From Chrysomallon squamiferum (lineage: Eukaryota > Mollusca > Gastropoda > Neomphalida > Peltospiridae): a stretch of DNA of 35,076 nt. The stretch is taken from positions 5,788,490 to 5,823,565 of the forward strand of contig CM022677.1 of the NCBI GenBank assembly GCA_012295275.1, in the 5' to 3' direction. Within the stretch, counting starts at the first letter, position 1. Each line of letters begins with the position of its first letter. The notes beneath the pieces were generated by a model. That model did not search any database. It saw only the letters and a list, made by a program, of their open reading frames with translations, and was not told the DNA's origin. The position numbers and the translations under genes are program-made. This document shows positions 1 through 10,762 of this stretch, piece by piece.

Positions 1-615
1 AAACACTGTATTTATGTTTCAAAATGTTTGGATAAAAGTTAGTGTCAGCTAACTGGGGTTACTTTATTACATAATGCTTGCTGAAAACTGATTAAATATT
101 TGAAGAAATGAAATAAAAAAAAAATCAGTGACTGAAAGCATACCAACTTATTTTCTTTTTTAAATGAATGACAAGTGACAGAGAGATTTTGCTACATTGG
201 AAAAATTAATAAAACAAAACAAACATCATCAGAATTTCCAGTAACTGTTTCTAGTATCAGAGAGAAGAATTAAATTTGCATACTGAACTCAGTGCCAGAT
301 ATTTTATGTAAAGCTTGAAAACTGCTAAACGTTAAAAACTTGTAAAGAAAGAATTATAAATAACAAACTACAACAAGACTGAAAAGTCATTTTTCAATAA
401 AACCTGGACCCAGCTTGTGACTAGCTTTGACAACTGAAGTTTTATCAGTCTTCCACTGTACGCTGATAATATTAAATTTTACTATTTTTACTGGCAATCA
501 CATTTATCAGACTTGAATTTGAAATCAGTACATATATGTGTGTTTATGTGTTTCTGCTTCTGTTTGTGTGTAAATGTAAGTAATTCAAATAAACAAAACA
601 TTTACTTACTTGTGT

Positions 616-727
616 TGTTATAATTCAGTTTAACCCATCTTTAGATTTTAGCTGTTTCATGCTAAACCAGTTTTCTGTCACTGACCATACAACTCTTCAA
701 TCCTGTCAACAGAACAATACAAAACTT
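616..727 (+). repeat. Direct repeat, copy 1 (partner at 1349-1447)
   Basis: Shared blocks in the same order as the partner are ATTCAGTTTAACCCATCTT, then TGTCACTGAC, then CCTG-CAACAGAACAATACAAAA. The middle differs by small indels. The copies lie about 730 bp apart in the same orientation. Origin is unknown: a local duplication or two insertions of a short element. Confidence 0.75.
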
Positions 728-1348
728 ACATACTGATTTGTTTTGCTTCTTAAATTAATAGTGTCAAGTAATACATTTTCTTTTATTATTATTATGAAAT
801 AATTGCTGTCATCTGCCCAAAATATTAATTACAAATTTTAAAAAAAGTTTTAAAAATTAAAAATAAATGTGCTATAACAGCTATCTTTCAAAGTATCAGA
901 AATCATTAACAGACTTAAAACTGATGCTTCAAATAAAATTGTATTTATTTATTTATTATCAATGTGCATGGCTCTGGTTAGTTTACAAAAAAAAATTACA
1001 TGAATCAAATGTGATAAAATAAAGAACTCCAAACCTTTACAAAAATAGATCAGCACTACTTACTATTATATTTGTAACACTAGACTTGTTTCAGTCATTG
1101 TTTTGATTGCACACACGTTACAGAGATAGCATTTTATACCTAAACCAAGTGAAAACTAAAACTGTTCATGAAAAATTGAGTGAATCTCTGCTGCCATTTA
1201 GAGATATAAACTTAAGATTAACCACAGAAAAAGAAATGAATTCACATTTATAAATAATTTACTGATTTACTCATCAGCTCTGTTCGTTGTTCATTATAAA
1301 ACTGACTGCAGAATCACATATATACATTACTCTCAAAATATTTACCTG

Positions 1349-1447
1349 CTTACAATTCAGTTTAACCCATCTTCAGTATGTTAAGCACATTGTCTGTCAC
1401 TGACTATACAATTCTTCAGTCCTGCCAACAGAACAATACAAAATATA
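1349..1447 (+). repeat. Direct repeat, copy 2 (partner at 616-727)
   Basis: Same ordered blocks as copy 1, ending in CCAACAGAACAATACAAAA. Roughly 80 to 85 percent alike by eye, so it is not a recent duplication. I saw no inverted ends or target duplications around either copy. Confidence 0.75.
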
Positions 1448-2659
1448 TAATTTTTCAAATTATTAACATATGTGCCAATTTTCATTCAGAAAATTAATTA
1501 AAATAAATCAAACAAATATAATACAAAAAAGAAAAAAACAAACATTTTCTTTGAAGAAACAGCTGCAACAAAAAGAAAAATCCAATCTCTCAGAAAATGG
1601 AAAGAGTTATACTTAGAAGAGACAGGATGAAATTTTGGAAGTTTTTCCATATCTAAATTGTTGTTACATTTAATATCACCGATGAAATAATTTTAACTCT
1701 TCCTACAGAGAATCTCAATTAATAAAAAGGAAAATAGTCACAAACAATCACTAATATTTATTTTTTTTTTTTTTTTTTTGCAAAAAATCTAAATATACGA
1801 AGATATCAAGAAAATCAAAATTACTAAGGAGAAAGAAAATAAAATGAACTAGAGAGTGAGAAAATCAAAATAACTATTCAGAAAGACTATGTGGTTTTGA
1901 AATGTAAATTGCATGTGTGTGAAACTACAGTTATTATTATTGTTGTTGTTATTAATTCATTTGTTAATATTTGTTTAGGATACTTTAAAAAAATATGTTT
2001 TTAACTCACTATACTTTTATTACTCTGTAAAACTACTGACTGGGCAAGCACTGTGGTATTTTGGGTCTAGTAATAAGGTTTGTAGTATGTAGTAATTCAT
2101 TCAACCCATTATAAGACAAATGTCAGCAATACAAAAAGCTTTGGCAGTAACAGAGGCAAGATGTAATGACTTAGATAAATTTATTTTTAGGCACTCACTA
2201 AAACAGTGAAATTTTTCATGATGGATGTGTGTTTACTTTGAAAAAGAATATATTTACTTACACACATATACAGTGTTCACAGTTACTTCTTTAAAGTTTA
2301 AGTGCTGGTTCAGGTCATAAAAGACTATTTTGAAAACAATTTTCGTTTTAAGACAACATAAATTGTAGTTACTTAAAAAAATTACATTTTTCTTGATTTA
2401 CAGCGACAACAAAACCGTTTTATTATTATTATTCTTATTATTATTATTATTATTATTTTATTTATTATTTTTTGTTGTTGTGATGTCTAAAGACTGTAAC
2501 CAGTTATTTTCGACAAATATATGTGTGTCTGTGTGTACGCGCGCGTCTGTGTGCGTGTACGTGTGTGTGTAAATTTGTATGAAGTTGTCACTACAATCTT
2601 ATTAAGATATATACATACATACATGCAAACGAAAAGTCACAATTTATATGATCATGGTG

Positions 2660-2762
2660 ACTATTTGACTGGTTAAGTATAATCGTGGTACGACTGAAAT
2701 GACTGGTGTAATAACATTACAGAACCCCTAAAAATAAGGGAAATAACTCAAAAATAATAATT
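2660..2762 (+). repeat. Dispersed module a, isolated copy
   Basis: The blocks TTAAGTATAATCGTGGTACGAC, ACTGGTGTAATAA and AAGGGAAATAACTCA followed by AATAATAATT match the reverse complement of 28590-28790 and, at the last block, of 26905-27150. This copy lies upstream of the LINE relic and away from the other modules, so the family extends further left than its main array. Confidence 0.6.
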
Positions 2763-3174
2763 AAAATAGGTGTATTTTTGTTAATAATTGACCAATTAGT
2801 TTCTTAACTTTCCGTAATAATAGTTAAGCTCCACTTAAGTTCTGTACCCAGTATTGATATCTGTTGTATGATAAAGAATAGAGTGCATTCTCTGTAGCAC
2901 ATGACATAAACATCAGCAGAAAAACAAACATCTCACACTTAATATATATAATGTGAGTCAGAAATAGATAAATTTTATTTATTTATTATTTTAAACTGTT
3001 TCGTTTTTATTTTTCAATATTAATTAATTAATTAATTAATTAATAATAATAATAATAATAAATACATACAGATTCTTAATAAACAAACACTACTTGCTTC
3101 TATCTGTGTATTATTGTTGTTGTTGTTTTTATTTATTTAGAAAATGATGAGACAAGTGTGTCCGATATTATATA

Positions 3175-4311
3175 CTCTCTAACATAGAGTTCTTATTAAA
3201 AAACATAGCTTTTTTAATATAAATATATTTTTACTGTTAAACAAATTATTATATGAAATTGTATTTGCATGTCTCATGTATTTATCTTGTCAACTTTTTC
3301 TCGCATTTAAAAATATAGGATCACTACATTCAAATATACAGTGATATCATCTCCAATTTTGTTAAGATTACAAATATGACATTTTCTATTTTCTTTTAGA
3401 ATATTAGACCATGGTCCACTTTTACTAGGAAGTTTAGCATTCGAGGTTCTAAATTTACATAACACATTAACTTTCTTTTGAAAGTAAGATAGTTTTCTAA
3501 TTTCAATCATTTTAAAAACAAAATATAATTAAAACCCTTTGAAGACGTGTCAGTTTGATTTTTCCATATTTGTTGATATTCATCAGGTAAATATTTTGGA
3601 TATGGTTTCACGTAACCATCTGACATTATCAAAGTTGTGATATGTCCATATATATGTTAAACCACAATCATCTAAAATATTTTTTACAAATCTGTTCAAG
3701 AAGAGTAGCTAACATGCATTAAATAATATAGTTGTGAGGAAATCTTGTTTTGGTTTTTCAAGTGCCTTCAAAAGGTTATCATTCTTACATTTATAGAAAT
3801 ACAAAGAGGATACCGTCCTCGATCATAAACCAGGGGTACATTTAGTAACATTTAATAAATACTTACAAACTTTCATATGGAGTCTTTCTATTAGTTGTAC
3901 ATTTGTAAAACCCCATATTTTACAACCATACAATAAAACTCGCTGTATTAGTTTGTCAAATAAATCAAATACACAGTTGATGGAGAGATTATTCTGACGA
4001 CTTTCAGCGATTAGGCTATGCATAGCTTTCATTGCTTTGTTATACAGTTGTTTTCTTACGCTGTAAGTGAATAGACGGTTTCTTGTAAAATGTATGCCAG
4101 TTATGTTTATAGTTATCTACTATATCAATAAACTCTCCATCAAATTTAAATATATAATCACTAGTTTTTCTCCTTTTACCAAAAATCATTATTTTAGTTC
4201 TATTTGTATTAACTTTAAGTCTGCATGGTCGGCAGTAATTGGCAAAAATGTTAAGATTATGTTGTAGAGCATCCGGTGATTCTGCTAACAGTATTGTATC
4301 ATCCGACGCAA
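3175..4311 (-). pseudogene. LINE reverse transcriptase, 3' part, broken
   Basis: Read on the minus strand, this is the C-terminal part of a non-LTR retrotransposon ORF2. It begins inside the polymerase domain at the catalytic aspartate pair (ASDDTILL; the two Asp codons are at 4298-4303; the usual box is YADD or FADD). It continues through a thumb-like segment with LKVNTNRTKIMIFGKRRK and DKLIQRVLLYGCKIWGF. Downstream come VRMITF, FDNVRWLRETISKI, LCKFRTSNAKLP, a Cys pair in ENRKCHICNLN, and FNSKNIFILKKL near 3200. These segments lie in different frames, with frameshifts near 4100, 3830, 3740, 3520 and 3335 and a few stops, so the gene is dead. The endonuclease and most of the polymerase fingers are missing. 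The break at 4311 joins it directly to dispersed module h. The overall pattern is that of a LINE widespread in marine invertebrates; I do not assign a clade. Confidence 0.9.
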
Positions 4312-4665
4312 CATGCACAGGTTACACTGCATGATTTCTCTTCTATTTAACGTCACGCGTTCCACGTATGGTTTGCCTCGAAGAAAACCTCAGCTTGACA
4401 GTTTGACCTTTGACTTCAGCATTTAATAAAGATGTTTTATAATCCACACAATTTGTTTTTATCTTTGAGGTAACAGTTTCAGGTCGTGTCACACTCGAGT
4501 TGCCTCGGCTGAAATCTTAACACTTAGACTAAATAAAACAGATTTGCATACAAGGTAAGAAATAGATAAACAGAACATAGGGATAGCGGGGCAGTATGTA
4601 CCAACAACATTTAGCATTTAAGTAAGTAATGAAAAAAATTGATGTGCTAATGCCCAACAAATTCG

Positions 4666-4667
<2 letters not shown>

Positions 4668-4764
<97 letters not shown>

Positions 4765-4771
4765 TGTGTGT
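4668..4771 (+). repeat. (TC)n-(TG)n compound microsatellite
   Basis: About 40 TC units followed by about 12 TG units. It occupies the same place within its repeat copy as the (TG)n at 13739-13789 and the TACA/TA/CA tract at 8123-8221. The pure polypurine-polypyrimidine tract could form triplex DNA. Confidence 0.95.
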
Positions 4772-5005
4772 ATAGACATACCACACAAATCCGCATACAT
4801 AAAGAAAGAGAGAGAGAAATATACTGTTGTAAATTTTATTTTAAAAGCGTTCATATCATATCCTTTATACTTTATACAAATCTGTTTGCGAGCCTTTAGT
4901 TTACAAAAAGAAACTCTTACATTAAAAGAACGAAGGACAAAACAAAAACGACAAAGCATGCTAACAATTAATTTATACACAGTAAAAAATAAATAACCAC
5001 AACAG

Positions 5006-5055
<50 letters not shown>

Positions 5056-5079
5056 ATAATAATAATAATAATAATAACA
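5006..5079 (+). repeat. (ACT)n-(AAT)n microsatellite
   Basis: About 16 ACT units grade into about 9 AAT units at the start of a module f unit, directly after the A-rich seed AGTAAAAAATAAATAA. Confidence 0.95.
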
Positions 5080-5867
5080 ATGAAATATAATTTGATATTA
5101 AACTTTGAAATCTGACATACTGTTTGACAGAGAATACCGTGTAATGACATTTTTCTATTCTCAAACTATGAGCGTAACAAAACAGGTTTCATATTGACCT
5201 TGTTAACAACTTAACCGTGAAAACTATTAACCCGCGATCTGTTTTCATGTCTATAGATATAATACACAGGGTAAACAAAAAATTCAGAATAAAAATAAAA
5301 CTAATACTAATAATAAGAAGAAAAAAACCAAAAAAGAGAGAAAGAACAACAACAACAACAAAACAATCTAGACAGTAACAGCTATGATAATACAATGAAT
5401 AAAATAAACAAATGAAATAATAAAACCATATCAAAAACAAAGTTATAAATTTAATTCTTCTTCTGAAACACATAAGACAAGAATGGAGTGATAGTTTTAA
5501 AATATACTTTTTCATAATATACCTATCATCTAGAGGTAACACACACAGAAACACATACACACACTCACGCACACATACTCTCTCACACACAAACACACTG
5601 TAATAAAAGAAGAAAAATATCACTTTTAGAAAAAACAATTAAAAGTACAATGTTACAGTACAAGACAGACAAAAGAAATGATTTGTCAATCTGGTTGTAG
5701 TTTTTAAATTATTATACTTCTATAACTGTTTTCAACATTTACTAAAAAAAATCCCTTACATTGACTTCAAAAAGCATCCTGTACTTCTCTGTGTCTAGTA
5801 CTGCAAATAGCTAATATCAAATAGAATTTTTGTTTTGTTTGTTTATTCATATGATGCTTTTCACACA

Positions 5868-5868
<1 letters not shown>

Positions 5869-5913
<45 letters not shown>
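5869..5913 (+). repeat. (CA)n microsatellite
   Basis: About 22 CA units. The DNA between 5290 and 6250 has no recognised feature apart from this tract and short A-rich and T-rich stretches. Confidence 0.95.
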
Positions 5914-5915
<2 letters not shown>

Positions 5916-6253
5916 ACTGAAGCGGAGCAATCAACAATGTTGATGTTGGTGTTTTGTAGTCATTTAACTGGTGATTAAGATATCATATATACAATTGCAG
6001 ATTAATAATTAGAGATTAAAGAGAACGATACTCAGACTATTAGTCAGGATATCTGACAGTTAAAACAGGTAGGTAGTGGGGGAATTGTCACGAGTGGTAA
6101 ATGATCTAGGGGGATATCACCTGACAGGGGGGAATTAATTGAAGGTAATATTTTAAATACAATTCCTGTTTATTATCTGAAATTCATACGCCAGTGCAGA
6201 ATCTATTCAGATGTACATAAGACAGAAAATATTAAAAATCCTAAACTAAATAG

Positions 6254-6364
6254 GTACATACATACACACATACATACTTCCATACTTCAATACTTCCATA
6301 CATACATACATACATACATACATATACATATACATGCATACATATATACATACATGCATACATT
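6254..6364 (+). repeat. (TACA)n-rich tract
   Basis: Imperfect TACA/TATA tetranucleotide array that ends directly before the module b core of copy B. Confidence 0.9.
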
Positions 6365-6544
6365 CTTCATCAAGAATAATCACGATACTCTCCGTCATTG
6401 TACTGGCTACACCTATGGTAGTTTTAACGTCTGTGGTTGAGTAAATGTTAATGAGTGTGTAATGTATTTTCTTTTGTGTATATGTTGTTAATTAAGTGTA
6501 AAAAACACCCTGATGTAGACTATGTGTTCCCACACGAATGCATA

Positions 6545-6545
<1 letters not shown>

Positions 6546-6602
<57 letters not shown>
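6546..6602 (+). repeat. (TTA)n microsatellite
   Basis: About 19 TTA units between modules b and c of copy B. Module c copies elsewhere also follow an AAT or TTA tract, so the tract appears to be part of the unit. Confidence 0.95.
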
Positions 6603-8122
6603 GGTTGTTATTTACATCTTCGGAACATAAGACTGAATCATTCGATATGTTTTTTACAAATGACAATGATATAGACGCATAATAAACTATTTAAAAGAAA
6701 AAATCACTCTCGTAGCTCAACACAAAACGCTCCATTAAACCATTTATTTTTGCAACAAGTCAGATTTCATTTTCTATAATGAAAATAATAAACACTTATA
6801 AAACAATAAAGTCTGTTTCTTTCCTAATTCATGTCTACCTGACAAAACTCACGTTATGTATTTTAAACTGGAGCGTGTCTAGATTTCGTGAAAATGATTT
6901 TGCTTCTTAATTGATCGCAATAATGTATTTTAATAAATAATTTCATTTAATGAAAAGAAATTTAACAATAAACTAACTTGAATCTTTTATGACCTTTTGT
7001 CAAAAATAATTTTGAAAAGTTAATTTCAGTTAGGCAGATTTTTAAATGATCAGTTATTCCGTAGACATTTTATTTCTCCATCGACTATTTTATAAGATAA
7101 CTGAACATAGCATTCATTATTATTTTTACAAACTGCTCTTTTATCAACGTACACAGGACATCCATTATTGGTGTTTCGTTTTCATTTTATGTTGCTGTTG
7201 TTGTTATAACCTGGTTTACTGTTAAACAGATACACAATCAACAGTCACAACTAATAACAGTATAGTACAGACTTGCTTACCCGAGAAGAGATGGAAGTAA
7301 AACTGCAACTGCGTAGACTAACAAATTCACAGAAAAACATATGTCGTCTGCTTGTTCTGTCACTCATCAGCTTGAATACATTGAGTGATTTTGTTAAAAG
7401 ACGACATGTCACAGGTTTGAGACTTACTATTATCTCTCTATCAAAAGTATTTTGGTTGCTGCTATTGTTTATGTTGTTATTACTGTTGTTGTTGTTTTGT
7501 TGATGTCATAATTATTATTATTGTTGTTGTTTTTGTTATTATTATCATATTTGTTTATCTACCTACTTATTTTATTTTTTTTTATTGTTTATTTTTTTTT
7601 TATATTTATTTTTTGATATACACATCAGTCAAAAGACATATAAAACAACTACATATATGCTGTTTATAGTCATACACATCAAATAAAATAAACAAATAAA
7701 TACGTCAAATAACAAAAGTATTCGAGGAAAAAAATTACGAAGTTCCTCAGACAGAAACGTTTCTGTGCTTTACTGATTGGTTTTCTATATTAATTAATTA
7801 TTTTATGTACTTACTTAGTTACTTATTTATTAACTTATTAATTTAAATTCTATATTTCTACATACAACATGAATAACTGTTACACGACTAATTTGCACGT
7901 CTCATAGTTTTGACTCTGTATTTCCTAGTACAGTTCGTTCTGTATAAAGGTTTCACATTGTGTACACAATCATCCACATCTGTTCTCTGGCTATTGAAGC
8001 TAAGAAAAGTTTTTGCATTATTTATTGCATGTTAAAAGCGACTCTACAAACATACAGAAAATACATCCTAGATCTGGACCTGTGTTTTTATTAAATTATT
8101 TTTTCATATTTTGTTTCATTTT

Positions 8123-8143
8123 ATACATACATACATACATACA

Positions 8144-8221
<78 letters not shown>
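8123..8221 (+). repeat. (TACA)n-(TA)n-(CA)n compound microsatellite
   Basis: About 12 TACA, 16 TA and 9 CA units in sequence. It is the positional equivalent in copy B of the TC/TG tract of copy A and of the TG tracts of copies D and H. Confidence 0.95.
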
Positions 8222-8489
8222 AGACCGTGTGTGTGTATGTGTGTTTGTTTTGCGGGTTATTTTGTGTCTACTTACAGTTGTTTTGTAGCTGTATGTTTTC
8301 TGCAATTCGTGTACATGTGTGTATGTTTGCTTATATTTGTGAATGTTATGTATGTATATGAGTTTCTACGGACGTGCTTCCGACCACTCTAGTTTAGAAA
8401 ATTAAACAGTCACAGTAAATGAATGAAGGAAACGCAGACGGAAAATCAGAATTTTTATACATAGTAAGAAAAATATAATGATGATATAT

Positions 8490-8877
8490 AAATTTCGAAA
8501 CAAAGTTTTGTTCGAATTATGAAAGGAAAACATCATTTTGAAGTGAAATCTATGCTCTTTCAGATGAGATTAATTGAGCCTTTTTAACGCGAATGAGAAC
8601 AACGCGGGCCAGAAACGATTCATTTTCTGATACGTAGAGAGGCATGCCACGCTGCTTGAGTGCGTGAAAGGTTGTGATTCTTCAAAAAATAATTAAAAAT
8701 CACACATTTTCATAGAACAAAAACAAACACTGAAAGGAGGAAATGCGCAGTGCAGACGCCAATACCAAATTTATGCGTCTGCAAGAGGGAGTGATCCTTC
8801 TAGTAAATTTCAGTATGTAAATACTGTGATAAAAAAAATTATTTTAATGGTTTTTCACTATTATAAATATTATTTGT

Positions 8878-8878
<1 letters not shown>
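8490..8878. other. Non-coding spacer with one short hairpin
   Basis: Somewhat richer in GC than its surroundings. The only structure seen is a perfect 9-bp inverted repeat, TGCAGACGC at 8751-8759 and GCGTCTGCA at 8775-8783, with a 15-base loop. No gene is supported. Confidence 0.5.
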
Positions 8879-8928
<50 letters not shown>

Positions 8929-9090
8929 TTTTCAAAGAAACTAGGAAAACATATATCCTTTACTATTATTATGATTATTATTATTATTACTATTGTTGCT
9001 GCTGTTGTTGTTGTTACTGTTATTATTACTGATCTTCCGAACAAATGATTGTACGATATCATTTTTAAAAATCTTCAAATGAAATTATAC

Positions 9091-9122
<32 letters not shown>

Positions 9123-9718
9123 AACAATAATAATAATAATAATAATAATTTAATAAATAAATAATTAAATACATTTTATTACACATTCTGAAAACAAACA
9201 GTATTTACTTTGATCTCGAAATTATTATTATTATTATTATTCAGAACATATGACTTTCTGTAGGATATCCTTTTAAAAAATATAAATGCTATATGATATG
9301 CATATATAATTAAAAAAAGAATAATTATTTAAAAAAACATTAACATTTACAATTCAAAAACTCTTCACTGAATCATTTATTTATTTCAAAACCTATTTTA
9401 TTATTTAATTAAGAAAATAATAATCACTTGAAAAGGATTTTTGTTTTTTTTTTTTTTTGTTTTGTTTGGCTTACTCGTGTCTACGTGACAAAACTCAAGT
9501 TAAGTATTTCAAATGTTTAGATCACGTGACAATGATCTCACCGGAAAGTAACACAGACCTTCTTGATTATAGCAATAATAATAAGAATAATAATAATAAG
9601 AAGAAGAAGAAGAACAAAACAACAACAGCAACAATAATAATAATAATAATAATTTTCCAAAAATTGGTAAATATTATATGCTTTATTATTGTTATTTTCG
9701 TTGTTGTTTTTGTTGTTG

Positions 9719-9783
<65 letters not shown>

Positions 9784-10012
9784 GCTAGTAGTAGTAGTGG
9801 TAGTACTGGTAGTAGTAGTAGTATTGTACGATATCATTTTAAAAATGATAAGCATACACAATTATAATAAACTATAATTATTTCAAAAACAAAAACATTC
9901 ACAGTTCAATTTTTTATTATTATTACTTTTAATTAAGAACATAACAGTCGTTCGAAAAGGAATACTATTCTTTGCTTACTCGGGTCTACGTGACAAAATT
10001 CACATTAAGTCA
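8879..10012 (+). repeat. Dispersed repeat family, copy C (serial module c copies)
   Basis: Three partial module c units follow each other. The first is near 8879-9065 (AAT tract, CTTCCGAACAAATGATTG, ACGATATCATTTTTAAAAAT). The second is 9237-9545 (CAGAACATATGACTTTCTG, CACTGAATCATTTATTTATT, AATAATCACTTGAAAAGGA, CTACGTGACAAAACTCAAG, ATCACGTGACAATGATCTC). The third is 9828-10012 (TTGTACGATATCATTTTAAA, CGTTCGAAAAGGAATA, CTACGTGACAAAATTCACAT). The third stops abruptly at 10012, after which CAGTGGTC starts unrelated DNA. Confidence 0.75.
9571..9822 (+). repeat. AAT/AAG tract and TTA/TAG tract facing each other
   Basis: Imperfect (AAT)n/(AAG)n at 9571-9653 is followed by (GTT)n-(TTA)n at 9697-9783 and a TAG/TGG-rich stretch at 9784-9822. 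The AAT and TTA halves are complementary and could pair as a long hairpin. The 136-, 107- and 62-codon frames here are only translated microsatellite. Confidence 0.9.
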
Positions 10013-10762
10013 GTGGTCTTGCCAGATTTTGCAAAAGGGATGGGGGGAATCGGCGTAACTGGTGCAAGTTAAACAAAGGGATGGTTCTGATGTTCAAATT
10101 ACTTGTTTGTCAAAAATACTCCTATAAATGATTGCATCAAATGCATTAACTATTAACAAGTTTATTTTTTTGCAATTAAATAAAATCAAAGTATCTGTTA
10201 CCGGCGAGTTTTGTCTGGTTGTTCTGTGAATTATTTTCTTTACATGAATATATTTATACAAAATAGTGTACATATACCTACAGATTATATATTTATATTG
10301 TACATACCATGCGCCTGCTACAGTAGCCTCGATTATAAAAGCATCGTGAGTAGCAGCAAATTTCATAGGAATCGGATTGCGTCCCTTTGTAAATATGACA
10401 GTCGATGGCGACTTTCTTCAAACTGACTGGTGAAACAGAAAATCAAATTCGATGTTGTTATTTTTTGTTCTTATTAAAACAACGCTGCAAAAACTAACTA
10501 ACTAACTAACTAAATAAATATATATATATATATAAATCTGCTACCAAATAAACTGTCTGTCAACATGTGTTTGTTCTAATCTTGTTTTATTTACTTATTT
10601 AGTTCCAGTAAATAAGATCATTATTGAAGGTAGCATGACTTAATATCTGTCTGTGTGTATAACCGTACATATTATTCATGTTACAGCATGTTGTACATTC
10701 AGCACGATAGGGCAGACATTTTTTATTTAGTTTTAATTTTATTTTCACAACTCACACTACGT
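10013..10762. other. Spacer with possible old transposon end
   Basis: Module c homology breaks at 10012 and new sequence starts with CAGTGGTCTTGCC, which resembles the ends of hAT-type elements. No matching right end or 8-bp target duplication was found. The block at 10400-10465 (GACTTTCTTCAAACTGACTGG, GAAACAGAAAATC, GATGTTGTTATT) recurs in diverged form at 16245-16300. The short frames in both directions here are not supported as genes. Confidence 0.4.

Larger units (their letters stand above)
1..3170. other. AT-rich non-coding stretch with no gene seen
   Basis: No open frame above chance and no RNA gene is visible on either strand. The stretch holds a pair of ~100-bp direct repeats, a stray copy of dispersed module a at 2660-2762, and short tracts of TTA (about 2422-2470), TG with CG steps (2521-2571), and AATT/AAT (3020-3061). 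It could be an intron, a 3' UTR or intergenic DNA; nothing in the sequence decides between these. Confidence 0.6.
4311..5290 (+). repeat. Dispersed repeat family, copy A (modules h-i-f)
   Basis: Old, diverged copy. Module h spans 4311-4620: CATGCACAGG, TGATTTCTCTTCTA, a decayed palindrome at AACGTCACG, CTTTGAGGTAACAGTTTCA, GCATACAAGGTAAGAAA and GTACCAAC match 13070-13310. Then come a TC/TG microsatellite, module i remnants (TTTGCGAGCCTTTAGTTTA, AATTTATACACAGTAAAAAATAA) and one unit of module f at 5080-5275, with TTTGAAATCTGACATACTG and AACTTAACCGTGAAAACTA. No coding potential. Confidence 0.75.
6365..8490 (+). repeat. Dispersed repeat family, copy B (modules b-c-d-e-g-i)
   Basis: Ordered, diverged copy. 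Module b is at 6365-6455 (TTCATCAAGAATAATCACG, CACCTATGG, TAGTTTTAACGTCTGTGGTT). Module c is at 6615-6890 (CGGAACATAAGACTGA, CTGACAAAACTCACGTTATG). Module d is at 6920-7010 (ATAATTTCATTTAATGAAAA, CTAACTTGAATCTTTTATGA). Module e is at 7050-7150 (ATTCCGTAGACATTTTATTT). Module g is at about 7610-7985 (CATACAACATGAATAACTG, GTACAGTTCGTTCTGTA, ATCATCCACATCTG). Module i is at about 8230-8480 (GTACATGTGTGTATGTTTGC, CTAGTTTAGAAAA). The order equals that of copy D with module h missing. The 76-codon frame at 7273-7503 is not supported as a gene. Confidence 0.75.

Noticed and set aside
5189-5638. 149-codon frame on the minus strand
   Set aside because: Hydrophobic low-complexity translation of A-rich and CA-rich DNA overlapping a module f unit; no domain recognised.
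9538-9867. Long open frames of 62 to 136 codons on both strands
   Set aside because: They translate AAT/TTA/GTT tracts into poly-Asn, poly-Ile or poly-Leu; similar artefacts occur at 4529-5164, 6455-6682, 8013-8392, 11534-11794, 12091-12363, 13680-13947, 14575-14919 and 18858-19052.
10094-10426. Overlapping frames of 90 and 71 codons on opposite strands
   Set aside because: Length is within chance for AT-rich DNA and no motif or start context supports either.
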